DNA of 64,000 nt from Bacteroidales bacterium (GCA_029210585.1 JARGFP010000008.1:82057-146056); one strand, 5' to 3'. Counted from the first letter of the stretch, positions 10,799 to 21,802 are shown. Numbers and translations: made by a program. Notes: a model not told the origin generated them from the sequence alone.

Positions 10799-11146
10799 AT
10801 GAAAAAGATAGAAGCGATTATCCGGAAAACCAAGTTTGAGGAGGTGAAAGACGCTCTTCATGACAATGGCATTGAGTTTTTCTCATTCTGGGATGCAAGG
10901 GGCGTGGGAATGGCACGCCAGAGCAGGGTCTACCGTGGTGTAGCCTATGACACAAGCACCATTGAAAGGATTTACCTTTCTATTGTAGTCAGGGACATCA
11001 ACCTGCAAAAAACCATCGACACCATCACAGCGTCGGCCCGAACCGGGGAAGTGGGAGACGGGAAAATATTTATCTCCAACATTCATGAGAGCATACGGAT
11101 CAGGACCGGGGAAGCGGGAGATGAATCACTGTATATCAAGGACTAA
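10799..11146 (+). CDS. glnK: Nitrogen regulatory protein P-II
   Basis: ORF 115 aa; MKKIEAIIRKTKFEEVKDAL, VYRGVAYDTS T-loop, TGEVGDGKIFI. Confidence 0.93.
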   Translation: MKKIEAIIRKTKFEEVKDALHDNGIEFFSFWDARGVGMARQSRVYRGVAYDTSTIERIYLSIVVRDINLQKTIDTITASARTGEVGDGKIFISNIHESIRIRTGEAGDESLYIKD

Positions 11147-11170
11147 TTGTAAACAATAAATAACTAGATC

Positions 11171-12388
11171 ATGGAAGGATTAACAATTTCTATAGATACC
11201 ATTTGGATCCTGGTTGCCGCGGCCCTGGTGATGTTCATGCAGCCCGGTTTTGCCCTGGTTGAATCAGGATTCACGAGGTCCAAGAACACGGCGAACATTT
11301 TAATGAAAAACCTGATGGACTTTTCCATCGGATCCATGGGCTTCTGGCTGATCGGGTATACCATCATGTACGGTGAAGATGTCGGAGGGTTCATCGGGAA
11401 GATGTCCTTATTCTTTAACAGTGATGCCATCAACGGGGTGCCCGACAAGGCCTCACTGATGTTCCAGACAGTCTTTGCGGCTACAGCGGCTACGATCGTT
11501 TCGGGAGCCGTGGCTGAGCGGACCAAATTTTCAGCATACCTGATTTTCAGCGTGGCGATCACAGTGATCATCTATCCCATATCAGGACACTGGGTATGGG
11601 GAGGCGGATGGCTCTCTGAGCTTGGATTCCACGATTTCGCCGGATCCACAGTGGTCCACTCTGTGGGTGCCTGGGTCGGCCTCATTGGCGCAGCAATGGT
11701 TGGCCCCCGCCTGGGCAAATACGGCAAAGCAGGCGAACCCAAAGCGATCCCCGGATCCAACCTGGCGCTGGGCGCGCTGGGTGTATTCATCCTCTGGTTC
11801 GGCTGGTTCGGATTCAACCCCGGTTCACAGCTGGCTGCTGCGGGTGAAGAGAATGCGGTCGCCATTTCGCACATCTTTATCACCACCAACCTGGCTGCTG
11901 CTGCCGGTGCAGTTACTGCCATGTTTGTTACCTGGATGAAATACAAGCGGCCCGGCCTGTCCATTACCCTGAACGGCGCACTTGCCGGATTGGTTGCCAT
12001 AACGGCAGGTTGTGATATTGTCAGTCCGGGTGGCGCAGTCCTCATCGGCATCATCGCAGGTGTGATTTTGGTATTCGGAGTGGCATTCATCGACAGGGTG
12101 CTGAAAGTGGATGATCCCGTGGGTGCAGTATCTGTACACGGACTCAGCGGAGCTGCAGGCACACTTCTTGTCGGACTATTCAGCACCACCGAAGGTCTCT
12201 TCTATGGCGGCGGAACCACACTCCTGGGCATCCAGGCCATTGGTGTCCTCGCTGTGGCAGCATGGGCCATGGGCCTCGGTTTTATCCTGTTCTTTATCCT
12301 GAAGAAAACGATCGGGATTCGCGTCAGCAGGCGGGTTGAAGAAGAAGGCCTGGATGTATACGAACATGGTGAATCCGCTTTCAATTAA
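11171..12388 (+). CDS. amt: Ammonium transporter
   Basis: ORF 405 aa; FMQPGFALVESGFTRSKNTANILMKNLMDF, DFAGSTVVHSVG; follows P-II gene. Confidence 0.96.
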   Translation: MEGLTISIDTIWILVAAALVMFMQPGFALVESGFTRSKNTANILMKNLMDFSIGSMGFWLIGYTIMYGEDVGGFIGKMSLFFNSDAINGVPDKASLMFQTVFAATAATIVSGAVAERTKFSAYLIFSVAITVIIYPISGHWVWGGGWLSELGFHDFAGSTVVHSVGAWVGLIGAAMVGPRLGKYGKAGEPKAIPGSNLALGALGVFILWFGWFGFNPGSQLAAAGEENAVAISHIFITTNLAAAAGAVTAMFVTWMKYKRPGLSITLNGALAGLVAITAGCDIVSPGGAVLIGIIAGVILVFGVAFIDRVLKVDDPVGAVSVHGLSGAAGTLLVGLFSTTEGLFYGGGTTLLGIQAIGVLAVAAWAMGLGFILFFILKKTIGIRVSRRVEEEGLDVYEHGESAFN

Positions 12389-12430
12389 TACCTCCTTCAC
12401 GCACTTTTATATAAATGGTTAGTTTGAGAG

Positions 12431-12458
12431 GCGGTATCGGAAACGGCACCGCTTTTTT
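12431..12458 (+). terminator. Intrinsic terminator after amt
   Basis: gcggtatcggaaacggcaccgc followed by tttttta. Confidence 0.65.
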
Positions 12459-12749
12459 ATTGCCATGCTCCGGTCTTTTGCACAGTGCCCTGTTCACATC
12501 ATACAGAGCTTTGCCGTATTGCAGCTGGTGTGAGACAGACTTTTTCAACAGACCTTAAGTAATTCAGGGCGGCACCTGTATAATGAATGCCCTTTTGCAT
12601 GTTCAATTCCGAAAAATGCCTAATAAACAGGAAGTTCCTGCAAGGATACCGACCCGGTTCAAAGGCCAATTTTTTGTCGTTTATCTTTCAGTTTTTAAGT
12701 TTTGAAGCATAAAAAGGTGTTAATTTATAATTATTAAGCATTTTACACT

Positions 12750-12780
12750 TTTGATTCGTAATTATTAATAATTATCTTTG
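12750..12780 (+). promoter_or_regulatory. Bacteroidota-type promoter for gltB leader
   Basis: TTTG at 12750-12753, 19-nt spacer, TATCTTTG at 12773-12780 (consensus TTTG-N19~21-TAnnTTTG). Confidence 0.7.
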
Positions 12781-12786
12781 CAACGC

Positions 12787-12858
12787 ATGACGAAAACAAA
12801 ACACGATACTGCCAATCATCTGATAAGGGTTGTAATGAATATGCGACAATCCGGATAG
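12787..12858 (+). CDS. Candidate leader peptide MTKTKHDTANHLIRVVMNMRQSG
   Basis: 24-codon ORF (including stop) starting 7 nt after the -7 element and followed by an intrinsic terminator before gltB. Confidence 0.5.
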   Translation: MTKTKHDTANHLIRVVMNMRQSG

Positions 12859-12881
12859 GAATGGTATAAGTGAATCAAAGC

Positions 12882-12923
12882 AGACCGTTTCCGGAAAAAG
12901 ACCAGAGGAACGGTCTTCTTTTT
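12882..12923 (+). terminator. Candidate attenuator terminator upstream of gltB
   Basis: AGACCGTT (12882-12889) pairs with AACGGTCT (12909-12916), followed by TCTTTTT; 16 nt before gltB ATG. Confidence 0.65.
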
Positions 12924-12939
12924 AATAGGAGAAAAAGAG

Positions 12940-15900
12940 ATGAGAAGAGAACGCCCAATGCAACAAGGACTGTACAGTCCTGAAATGGAACACGACAATT
13001 GCGGAATTGGTTTTGTTGCCCACCTGAAGGGAGAGAAGTCACATTCCATCATCCGGCAGGGACTGGAAACTCTGAAGAATATGACACACCGCGGGGCAGA
13101 AGGGGCCGACAGCAAAACCGGGGACGGTGCAGGAATCCTGATCCAGGTCCCCCGCGACTTTTACCTGATGCAGGGGTACGCCATTCCTCATGAAGGACAA
13201 TTCGGGACCGGGCTGGTGTTTTTCCCGCAGGATAAAAATGCAGCCAAGGCATGTGAAGACATTCTTTTACAAATCATTGCCGAAGAAGGTGTTGACTTTA
13301 TTGGCTTCAGGGAAGTGCCCACGGACAATTCAATTCTGGGAGACATCTCGCGCGCTGCGGAACCGGTGATCAGGCAAATCATGTTGGGAGGAAAAGAGCC
13401 GAACCAGGATGTACTGGAGCGAAAATTGTATATTATCCGCAAGCGGGCGGAAAAACAGATCGCATCCTCAGGGATCAGCCAGAAAAACTTTTTCTACCTC
13501 CCAAGTCTTTCCACCAAGGTACTGATCTACAAAGGCATGCTTACCAGTGAGCAGCTGAGGGAGTATTTCCTGGACCTGCAGGACAAGCGGCTCGAAAGCG
13601 CCATTGCACTGGTTCATTCCCGGTTCAGTACCAACACTTTTCCCAGCTGGGACCTGGCACAGCCGTTCCGCATGCTTGCCCATAACGGGGAGATCAATAC
13701 AGTGAAAGGCAACCGGTTCTGGATGGCGGCAAGGGAGTCCATCCTGAAATCGGACAACCTGGGTGACCTGTCGAAGATTTACCCGGTCATTGAACCCGAC
13801 AAAAGCGATTCCGCATCGCTCGACAATGTACTGGAATTCCTGGTGATGAGCGGAAAATCGCTGCCCTATGCCATGTCGATCCTCATACCGGAATCGTGGA
13901 ACGAAAAAAATCCCATTTCCCGCGAACTGAAAGCGTTTTACCAGTACCATTCCACATTCATGGAACCCTGGGACGGTCCGGCATCGCTCCTGTTCTCCGA
14001 CGGGCGGTATATCGGGGGAACGCTTGACCGGAACGGATTGCGTCCTTCCAGGTACGTGATCACCAGGAACGATATCATGGTGATGGGATCCGAAGTTGGT
14101 GTGCTGACTTTTCCCCCGGAAGATATCCGGGAGAAGGGACGACTCCGTCCGGGTAAATTGTTGCTGGTGGATACAAAGGAGGGTACCATCAAATACGACC
14201 CTGAAATCAAAAAGGAACTTGCCGGCGAGTATCCTTATATCGACTGGATCAAGGAAAACATGGTGAGCCTGGAGAAAATCGAAACGGGCCAGAAAGCACC
14301 TGTCGGACTTGGTGAGGCTTACAGTATTTTTGAAAAGACCTTCAATTATTCAACGGAAGACATTGAAAAAATCATTCTTCCCATGGCCACCGCAGCAAAG
14401 GAACCCACAGGTTCCATGGGGAATGATGCTCCTCCGGCAGTGCTTTCAGAGAAACCTTACAGGTTGTTCAATTATTTCAAGCAGTTGTTTGCCCAGGTCA
14501 CCAATCCTGCCATCGACCCGATCAGGGAAGAGCTGGTGATGACCCTCACCGGTTACCTCGGCTCCACCCAGACCAATTTACTGGAAACCCATCCTGACCA
14601 TGTCAAACTGGTGAAATTCAAAACACCGGTCGTCTCCAACACCACTTTTGAGCTTATCAAACGACTGAGTTATAAAGGATTTGCATCCACCACCATACCC
14701 ATGCTGTTCAAGGCGTCAGAAGGGGCCGGGGGTCTCGAACGGATGGTAGATGAAATTTGCAAGGCTGCTGAGAAAGCAGTGGATGAAGGCAAGAACTATA
14801 TTATCCTCAGCGATCGTGGGATTTCAGAAGAACAGGCTCCCATCCCCTCTCTTATGGCAGTATCGGCTGTACATCATCACCTGATCAATACACGGAAGCG
14901 TATGCAGATCGATATCGTGGTCGAATCGGCTGAGCCCAGGGAAGTGATGCATTTTGCCCTGCTATTCGGGTACGGTGCCAGTATCATTAATCCATATATG
15001 TGTTTCGCCGCAATCGAAAAGCTGGTGAAGGGAAACAAGATGCAGATGGATTATGACCGTGCCGAGTGGAACTTCATGCATGCTGTCGAGAAGGGATTGC
15101 TGAAAATCCTGTCCAAAATGGGGATCTCCACGCTCAGGAGTTACCGTGCCGCCCAGATTTTCGAAGCGGTGGGTATAGATAAAGCTATCATTAACAAATA
15201 CTTCGAAGGAACCCATTCGCGAATTGGAGGTATTGGCATGGAAGAACTGACCAGGGAAATCCTGATACCTCATAAGAACGCATACGCCCCGGAGCCGCTT
15301 GCTTCGCCCCTTACCGAGGGTATCTATCAATACCGCAAACATGGCGAACTGCATGCCTGGAATCCCGAATCGATCTCCCTGCTGCAATGGGCCACGCGGA
15401 ACAATGATTACAGTAAATTCAAGGAATACAGTGCCATTGTTGACAGGGATACAAAGTTACCAGGATTCCTGCGGGGAATGCTGGACTACAAAAAGAATCC
15501 TATCGCTATCGAAAAAGTGGAACCAGCTGAAAATATCATGAAAAGGTTCGTTACCGGAGCCATGTCTTACGGATCCATCAGCAGGGAAGCACACGAGGCG
15601 CTGGCCATTGCCATGAACAGGATCGGGGGCCGCAGCAACACAGGTGAAGGAGGTGAGGACCCGGTGCGTTTCAAACCCCTTGAAAATGGCGACAGCGCGA
15701 GGAGCAAAATCAAGCAGGTCGCCAGCGGACGTTTCGGTGTTACCGCGGAATACCTGGTGAATGCCGATGAGATACAGATCAAGATCTCCCAGGGAGCAAA
15801 ACCCGGAGAAGGGGGCCAGTTGCCGGGCCATAAAGTGGACCAGATCATTGCCAAAACCAGGTACTCCATACCGGGAATCACGCTGATCTCTCCCCCGCCG

Positions 15901-17472
15901 CACCATGATATCTATTCCATTGAGGACCTGGCGCAGCTGATCTTTGATCTGAAAAATGTAAATCCCGATGCCAAAGTAAGCGTCAAGCTGGTCTCAGAGA
16001 CCGGGGTCGGAACCATTGCCGCAGGGGTAGCCAAGGCATCTGCCGACCTGATCACCATCAGTGGTGCAGAAGGAGGTACAGGCGCCAGTCCAAGCTCCTC
16101 CATTAAACATGCAGGCCTGCCGCTGGAAATGGGACTCAGCGAGACCCAGCAGATACTGGTGATGAACAATCTTCGGAAGAAAGTGGTGCTGCAGGCAGAC
16201 GGGCAAATAAAAAATGGCCGGGATGTCATCATGGCGGCCCTCATGGGTGCCGAGGAATTTGGTTTTGCCACAGCGGCACTGATCGTCCTGGGATGCGTGA
16301 TGATGCGCAAATGTCACCTGAATACATGTCCGGTGGGCGTGGCAACGCAAGACCCGGAACTCAGGAAACGTTTCAACGGCAGCGCTGATTATGTGGAGAC
16401 CTATTTCAGGTTCATTGCCGAAGAGACCAGGGAACACCTGGCAGAACTTGGATTCGAAAAGTTTGAAGAAATCGTTGGAAGAGCCGACCTGCTGGTAAGG
16501 GATGAACAGGTGACCAACTGGAAAATCAAAAATCTCGATCTCTCCCCGCTGATGTTCATGCCGGAAGAAGCGAAAACCAATGCCATGCGCTGGCAGCAGC
16601 CCCAGGAGCATAAGATTGCAGATATCCTCGACAGGGAACTGATCAGGAAAGCCGCACCGGCACTTGACAACGGTGAACAGGTAACTATTCAACTGCCGAT
16701 CAGGAATACTGACCGGACCACCGGAGCCATGCTTTCGGGTCAGATCACAAAAAAATATGGCGCAGAAGGATTACCTGATGGTACCATCAAGTGCAGGTTT
16801 TCCGGATCTGCCGGACAAAGTTTTGGTGCATTTCTCTCAAAAGGAATGGAATTCCACCTGGAGGGTGATACCAATGATTACCTGGGCAAGGGTCTTTCAG
16901 GCGGACGCATCATCGTGGTTTCGCCGCCGGGATCCACTTTCGAGTCGCATAAGAACATCATTATCGGCAATACAGTGCTTTATGGGGCAACCCGTGGTGA
17001 GGCATATATCTCCGGAATGGCCGGCGAGCGCTTTGCCGTACGGAACAGCGGTGCCATCGCAGTAGTGGAAGGTGTCGGCGACCATGGATGTGAATATATG
17101 ACCGGTGGACGGGTGGTCGTGCTCGGTGAGATCGGCAGGAACTTCGCAGCAGGCATGAGCGGTGGAATCGCCTATGTACTGAATGAAACCAGAAACGTGG
17201 ATTATTACTGCAACATGGGCATGGTGGAGCTTTCATTGCTCGAAGAACAGTCCGATATCAGGGAACTGACAGAACTGATCTCCAAACATTATGAGCACAC
17301 CGGCAGCCTGATCGCCGAAAAGATATTGTCGGAAATGCATTTATACATACCTAAATTTTTGAAGGTTATCCCGTTTGAATACAAGAAAGTATTACAGGAG
17401 CAGAAGCTGGCAGAACTGAATAAACGTATTTCGGAAGTGGAGAAGGATGTGGAGCATGTATCCTCCGACTGA
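12940..17472 (+). CDS. gltB: Glutamate synthase large subunit
   Basis: ORF 1510 aa; HDNCGIGFVAHLKG N-terminal amidotransferase, GGRSNTGEGGEDP, GAEGGTGASP, CHLNTCPVGVATQDP. Confidence 0.97.
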   Translation: MRRERPMQQGLYSPEMEHDNCGIGFVAHLKGEKSHSIIRQGLETLKNMTHRGAEGADSKTGDGAGILIQVPRDFYLMQGYAIPHEGQFGTGLVFFPQDKNAAKACEDILLQIIAEEGVDFIGFREVPTDNSILGDISRAAEPVIRQIMLGGKEPNQDVLERKLYIIRKRAEKQIASSGISQKNFFYLPSLSTKVLIYKGMLTSEQLREYFLDLQDKRLESAIALVHSRFSTNTFPSWDLAQPFRMLAHNGEINTVKGNRFWMAARESILKSDNLGDLSKIYPVIEPDKSDSASLDNVLEFLVMSGKSLPYAMSILIPESWNEKNPISRELKAFYQYHSTFMEPWDGPASLLFSDGRYIGGTLDRNGLRPSRYVITRNDIMVMGSEVGVLTFPPEDIREKGRLRPGKLLLVDTKEGTIKYDPEIKKELAGEYPYIDWIKENMVSLEKIETGQKAPVGLGEAYSIFEKTFNYSTEDIEKIILPMATAAKEPTGSMGNDAPPAVLSEKPYRLFNYFKQLFAQVTNPAIDPIREELVMTLTGYLGSTQTNLLETHPDHVKLVKFKTPVVSNTTFELIKRLSYKGFASTTIPMLFKASEGAGGLERMVDEICKAAEKAVDEGKNYIILSDRGISEEQAPIPSLMAVSAVHHHLINTRKRMQIDIVVESAEPREVMHFALLFGYGASIINPYMCFAAIEKLVKGNKMQMDYDRAEWNFMHAVEKGLLKILSKMGISTLRSYRAAQIFEAVGIDKAIINKYFEGTHSRIGGIGMEELTREILIPHKNAYAPEPLASPLTEGIYQYRKHGELHAWNPESISLLQWATRNNDYSKFKEYSAIVDRDTKLPGFLRGMLDYKKNPIAIEKVEPAENIMKRFVTGAMSYGSISREAHEALAIAMNRIGGRSNTGEGGEDPVRFKPLENGDSARSKIKQVASGRFGVTAEYLVNADEIQIKISQGAKPGEGGQLPGHKVDQIIAKTRYSIPGITLISPPPHHDIYSIEDLAQLIFDLKNVNPDAKVSVKLVSETGVGTIAAGVAKASADLITISGAEGGTGASPSSSIKHAGLPLEMGLSETQQILVMNNLRKKVVLQADGQIKNGRDVIMAALMGAEEFGFATAALIVLGCVMMRKCHLNTCPVGVATQDPELRKRFNGSADYVETYFRFIAEETREHLAELGFEKFEEIVGRADLLVRDEQVTNWKIKNLDLSPLMFMPEEAKTNAMRWQQPQEHKIADILDRELIRKAAPALDNGEQVTIQLPIRNTDRTTGAMLSGQITKKYGAEGLPDGTIKCRFSGSAGQSFGAFLSKGMEFHLEGDTNDYLGKGLSGGRIIVVSPPGSTFESHKNIIIGNTVLYGATRGEAYISGMAGERFAVRNSGAIAVVEGVGDHGCEYMTGGRVVVLGEIGRNFAAGMSGGIAYVLNETRNVDYYCNMGMVELSLLEEQSDIRELTELISKHYEHTGSLIAEKILSEMHLYIPKFLKVIPFEYKKVLQEQKLAELNKRISEVEKDVEHVSSD

Positions 17473-17527
17473 CAGGAACCAGGGTGACAAGTAATTTTAA
17501 AGGAACTTATCAGAAAATCAGAATATT

Positions 17528-18949
17528 ATGGCTGATCCTAAAGGATTCATGAAGGTTGCAAGAAAGAATGCGGGGAACCGGCCCATTCATGAGCGCACAT
17601 CAGATTACAGTGAAGTTGAACAAACACTGAACAGTGAAGACAGGGCATTGCAGGCATCCCGGTGTATGGATTGCGGCATTCCCTTATGCCAGTGGGGATG
17701 CCCGGTAGATAACCTGATCCCTGAATGGAACGAAAAGTTATACAAGGGTGACTGGAAAGCAGCCATCGACCTGCTTCATTCAACCAATAATTTCCCGGAA
17801 TTCACTGGACGGATATGCCCTGCCCCATGTGAGCACAGCTGTGTGCTGAATATCGGTGAGGAGCCGGTAACAATCCGGGAAAACGAAGTGGCCATCGTCG
17901 AAAAAGCGTTTGCAGAAGGATACATCAAACCCAGCCCACCGAAACAGCGTACAGGAAAAACAGTGGCTGTGATAGGTTCCGGACCTGCAGGGATGGCAGC
18001 AGCTGATCTGCTGAACAAGGCCGGTCATACCGTTACCTTGTTCGAAAAAGATGAGAAACCGGGCGGTCTGCTGCGGTATGGGATTCCCGATTTTAAACTG
18101 AATAAGTATACCATTGACCGCCGGATCCGACTGATGGAAGAAGAAGGCGTGGTAGTGAAATGCAATATGCAGATCGGCCATGATATTTCAGTGCAGGAGC
18201 TTGTAAGCTCCTTTGATGCAGTGTGTCTTACGATCGGAGCCATGCAGCCGCGTGATCTGCCCGTGCCCGGAAGGGACCTGGATGGTGTCCACTTTGCCAT
18301 GGAATTTCTCGGACAACAGAACAGGATCGTATCGGGAACGGAGATCCCCTATGATGAGCGAATCATTGCCAAAGACCGGCACGTGCTGGTGATTGGCGGA
18401 GGGGATACCGGGTCTGACTGTGTGGGAACCTCAATACGTCAGAAGGCAAAGAGCGTAACACAGATAGAGATACTGCCCAAGCCCCCGGAAAAGCGAACGT
18501 CAGACAACCCGTGGCCTTACTATGGCAAGATTCTGAAGACCTCCACTTCGCACGAAGAAGGTTGTGAACGCCGCTGGAACATTTCAACAGTCAAATTCAA
18601 CGGGTTGCAACAGAGGGTCATATCGGCTGATATTGAGCAGGTTGAATGGGGACTCGTCAATGGGAGCTACGCCATGAAAACGGTTCCCGGAACGCAGGAA
18701 ACCATACAGGCAGACCTTGTGCTGCTATCGATGGGATTTGTGCACCCGGTGCTGGAAGGATTGGTAACGGACCTGGGACTTGATCTTTCAGAAAGAAAGA
18801 ATATCAGGGTGGGGAAAAACCACCAGACCAATATTGAAAATGTGTTTGCAGCCGGTGACGCAATCACCGGGGCAAGCCTGGTGGTAAATGCCATCGCCAG
18901 TGGCCGAAGGGTTGCCAAAAGCGTCCACAGCTACCTGGCGGAAAAATAG
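17528..18949 (+). CDS. gltD: Glutamate synthase small subunit
   Basis: ORF 473 aa; CMDCGIPLCQWGCPVDNLIPEWN, FAD motif GSGPAGMAAADLL, NAD motif GGGDTGSDC. Confidence 0.96.
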   Translation: MADPKGFMKVARKNAGNRPIHERTSDYSEVEQTLNSEDRALQASRCMDCGIPLCQWGCPVDNLIPEWNEKLYKGDWKAAIDLLHSTNNFPEFTGRICPAPCEHSCVLNIGEEPVTIRENEVAIVEKAFAEGYIKPSPPKQRTGKTVAVIGSGPAGMAAADLLNKAGHTVTLFEKDEKPGGLLRYGIPDFKLNKYTIDRRIRLMEEEGVVVKCNMQIGHDISVQELVSSFDAVCLTIGAMQPRDLPVPGRDLDGVHFAMEFLGQQNRIVSGTEIPYDERIIAKDRHVLVIGGGDTGSDCVGTSIRQKAKSVTQIEILPKPPEKRTSDNPWPYYGKILKTSTSHEEGCERRWNISTVKFNGLQQRVISADIEQVEWGLVNGSYAMKTVPGTQETIQADLVLLSMGFVHPVLEGLVTDLGLDLSERKNIRVGKNHQTNIENVFAAGDAITGASLVVNAIASGRRVAKSVHSYLAEK

Positions 18950-19041
18950 GGATTCGGCCCATGGTCAGTTTGCAGTAAGAGGCATGAATAAATGCTTCCG
19001 ATAAGCTCCTGCAGGTTATGCAGTGCCGGAGGGTCTTATGA

Positions 19042-21714
19042 TTATGGCAGTTCCATCCTGAATGCTTCGCCTTCCTCCAGTGACAGCGTGCCATTGAATG
19101 CGAGGATAAGGGACACATTTTCGTAATCGACATTCACATCGTGAGAAGGAACAAATTCCCGCAACACAAAGAAGGATCTCCCTTCAAACACCAGCTCATC
19201 CAGGTCCAGGGTCCCGTGCAGACACGTAAGCTGTATCTTCGCCCGTGATACCTCCAGCGTCCCCCACCCTGTTCCTGCCGACCAGAAAAAGCGGACCGGC
19301 AACACATCTTCCGCAGGTGAGAATTTCATCCTGTCCTTTGTCGCGTCGTACTGGTACCCGGCCATCGCCTGGTAGACTCCCCAGCTCGACATAGCTCGCG
19401 CATAATAGCGGCCAGATTCGATTTCGGCAAACGGATTCCTGTTGGCTCCACTGTACCTGGAGCGTACTCCCTCCGTAATCTTCAGTCCTTCGTCCACCAG
19501 GTCTGCAAAAATCAGCGAGGTGGCCACCTGGTATTCAACGCCGGACCATACCTCATCTGAGTAAACAAATGGCAATACCGGCCTGTTTCCATCGGGCCAG
19601 CTGCAGTTGACCAAACCGGGTTCGCCGTTGGCTGCAAAGATTCTCTGAACGTTTTCAACACTGCGCATCTCCTCCCTGAAATTGTATTTGAACACCGCTG
19701 ACAGGGCTTGCCGTGTTACAAAAGTATCCATGAGATATCCCATTCCCGATACAAAGGCAAGGTATTGCCCCAGCAGCTGATCGGAGAGACACCCGTCGCC
19801 AACCTGGTATTTTGGCAGCACATTTCCGCTGGCATCCGGGGGTGATTTTAACCGGTCGGGCACCGTCACACCCTCAACCACTTCCACCTGTTGCGTAAAA
19901 TACTCCCCGTTCCAGAGCAGGTCCATGTATCGCTCCCTGCCTTTCAGGTAGAGCTCCCCGTACTCCACCGATTTCTGGGGCGCATTCATCGCAAGTGCCA
20001 TTTCTGAACAGGCCTTCAGGGCACCAAGGTAAAGCGACCCTGTCATCATGTTCGGACCAAAGAAAGTGATGTCATACGTATTGTGCTGGTCTCCGCGCAT
20101 CACCCCCTCCTTGTTGGGATCCCATGGAACCTGGCAATTGTCCATCCATGGATATGTTTCCTGCAGTTCTCCCACGCCTTTCCATGCAAACTCCAGTGCA
20201 TGCTGCACATCGGGCCACATCATTCCCAGCCATTCCGTATCACCCGACATTTTCCATTCCCGGTAGACCCGCATGATATTGCCCATCTGTCCGTCGGCGG
20301 CCACATTCATGAAAAAGTTGTCAGACAATGGAAATACCGTCCTGAAACACTGGTACCCGTTTTCATGCGTGGAGTGGTTAAACCCGGTCTCCCGCACGTT
20401 TCGTTCAAGAGAGGGAAAGAGCACGGCCATGGTCTGGGCATAGTTCCAGACATGTGTGCAATTGCCGGCACAACATCCAAAGTCATTGCCCAGTCCCTCG
20501 TATCCATGAAGATGACCTGCCTCGTTCTGCATCAGCAGGTTGGTCTTGAGCGATGCCATGTTGGAGATGGCAGCATCAAGGACTGCAGGCGGAACGGAAG
20601 AGGTGCTCATTGCCTCGCTGAAACGATACGTTTTCTCTTTCAACGCCTCCATGTTTGCAGTAAAGTGTTCCGTTACCCTGTCGATGTCTTCGTACAACGT
20701 CGTGTAATAATTCCTGGTGATCGTACCGCGCACCGCGTCATTGCCGAAAGCCATATTGTCCTCAAGCTGACGGTAAGGGATATGCCATGCGAAGATGAAT
20801 GGCAGAACGGCAGTCTCCCCGGACGCCAGTGTTCCTGAAATAGACATCACAGCTGTTTCTTTGCCAGTGCGCCGCCGGGTAGTAGTATCGCCGCGCACTT
20901 CAATTTGTCCGTCATCAGCGAAGTCCTCCCAGAAGAGATGGGCCTCATCCCACCAATCGCTGCCTGAAAGGAGCGTTGTGTTGATGCTGTCCCCGGTAAA
21001 CAGGATACGGAAATTCCCGGCATCCGGCTTTCCGGTGGCAGCATCGGGACTGCTGAAAGTGAAGCCTGTCCACTGACCGGAGGACGCAGGCATTACGGTG
21101 CAAGCGTCGTTGCCCGGTCGTTCTCCTGCTGACAGCGCTTTCATGGGGTTTCCCATGGTGAAACCCACCGAATATTCTACTATTTCGTCTCCGGGGTTGG
21201 TCAGTTTCCATTCAATCACTGCTGCCGGCAGACTGCTGCTCCTGGTATCTGTCGGAATAAAAGGACTCCAGGCCGACATGGTCACGTCCAGGGGCACTAC
21301 TTCATCGATCAGATCGAGATGCACCATCGGGTAGGCATTGTGGAAAACAGCTTCGCGGAAACGGGGAATACCACCGAGTTGCTGCCTGGGTTTACCGAAC
21401 GGATTGGGATATTCATCCAGGAATTCCCGCTCGAGTATCCGCACAACGGGATCCTGTTCCGCTTTTTTTGTGTATAGCGAGAAGAAGGTCATGTCGGGCG
21501 GAAGTTCAGCCATGGACGGCCTGTTGAAAATCTCGATATCCCGAATGGCCCCATACCCATTGATGAGGATGTTCCCGGTACCGATCCCTCCCAGGGGACA
21601 GCTGATATACCGCAGCTGTTCACCGGTGTAGGTAATATCGATATGGTAATCGTCCTTTTTCAGACAAGATACAGCCACCAGGGCTGCAAGCAGGAGGAAA
21701 GACATTTTTTTCAT
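19042..21714 (-). CDS. GH116-like (bile acid beta-glucosidase/DUF608 type) glycoside hydrolase lipoprotein
   Basis: Start set at MKKMSFLLLAALVAVSCLKKDD; GGIGTGNILINGYGAIRDIEIFNRP, NDFGCCAGNCTHVWNYAQTMAVLFPSLERNVRE, AHNTYDITFFGPN-like catalytic region. Confidence 0.87.
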   Translation of the reverse strand: MKKMSFLLLAALVAVSCLKKDDYHIDITYTGEQLRYISCPLGGIGTGNILINGYGAIRDIEIFNRPSMAELPPDMTFFSLYTKKAEQDPVVRILEREFLDEYPNPFGKPRQQLGGIPRFREAVFHNAYPMVHLDLIDEVVPLDVTMSAWSPFIPTDTRSSSLPAAVIEWKLTNPGDEIVEYSVGFTMGNPMKALSAGERPGNDACTVMPASSGQWTGFTFSSPDAATGKPDAGNFRILFTGDSINTTLLSGSDWWDEAHLFWEDFADDGQIEVRGDTTTRRRTGKETAVMSISGTLASGETAVLPFIFAWHIPYRQLEDNMAFGNDAVRGTITRNYYTTLYEDIDRVTEHFTANMEALKEKTYRFSEAMSTSSVPPAVLDAAISNMASLKTNLLMQNEAGHLHGYEGLGNDFGCCAGNCTHVWNYAQTMAVLFPSLERNVRETGFNHSTHENGYQCFRTVFPLSDNFFMNVAADGQMGNIMRVYREWKMSGDTEWLGMMWPDVQHALEFAWKGVGELQETYPWMDNCQVPWDPNKEGVMRGDQHNTYDITFFGPNMMTGSLYLGALKACSEMALAMNAPQKSVEYGELYLKGRERYMDLLWNGEYFTQQVEVVEGVTVPDRLKSPPDASGNVLPKYQVGDGCLSDQLLGQYLAFVSGMGYLMDTFVTRQALSAVFKYNFREEMRSVENVQRIFAANGEPGLVNCSWPDGNRPVLPFVYSDEVWSGVEYQVATSLIFADLVDEGLKITEGVRSRYSGANRNPFAEIESGRYYARAMSSWGVYQAMAGYQYDATKDRMKFSPAEDVLPVRFFWSAGTGWGTLEVSRAKIQLTCLHGTLDLDELVFEGRSFFVLREFVPSHDVNVDYENVSLILAFNGTLSLEEGEAFRMELP

Positions 21715-21802
21715 GAATTCAGTTGAACCTGTGAATATCAAAGGTGTGTTTACAAAACTGCTTAAAATCATCCTCATTCACAAAATAATTTATCTTTACC
21801 GG

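Noticed and set aside
12940-17472. Many antisense and alternative-frame ORFs within gltB and other long genes
   Set aside because: Overlap strongly supported CDSs and show no family motifs; expected by-product of six-frame translation.
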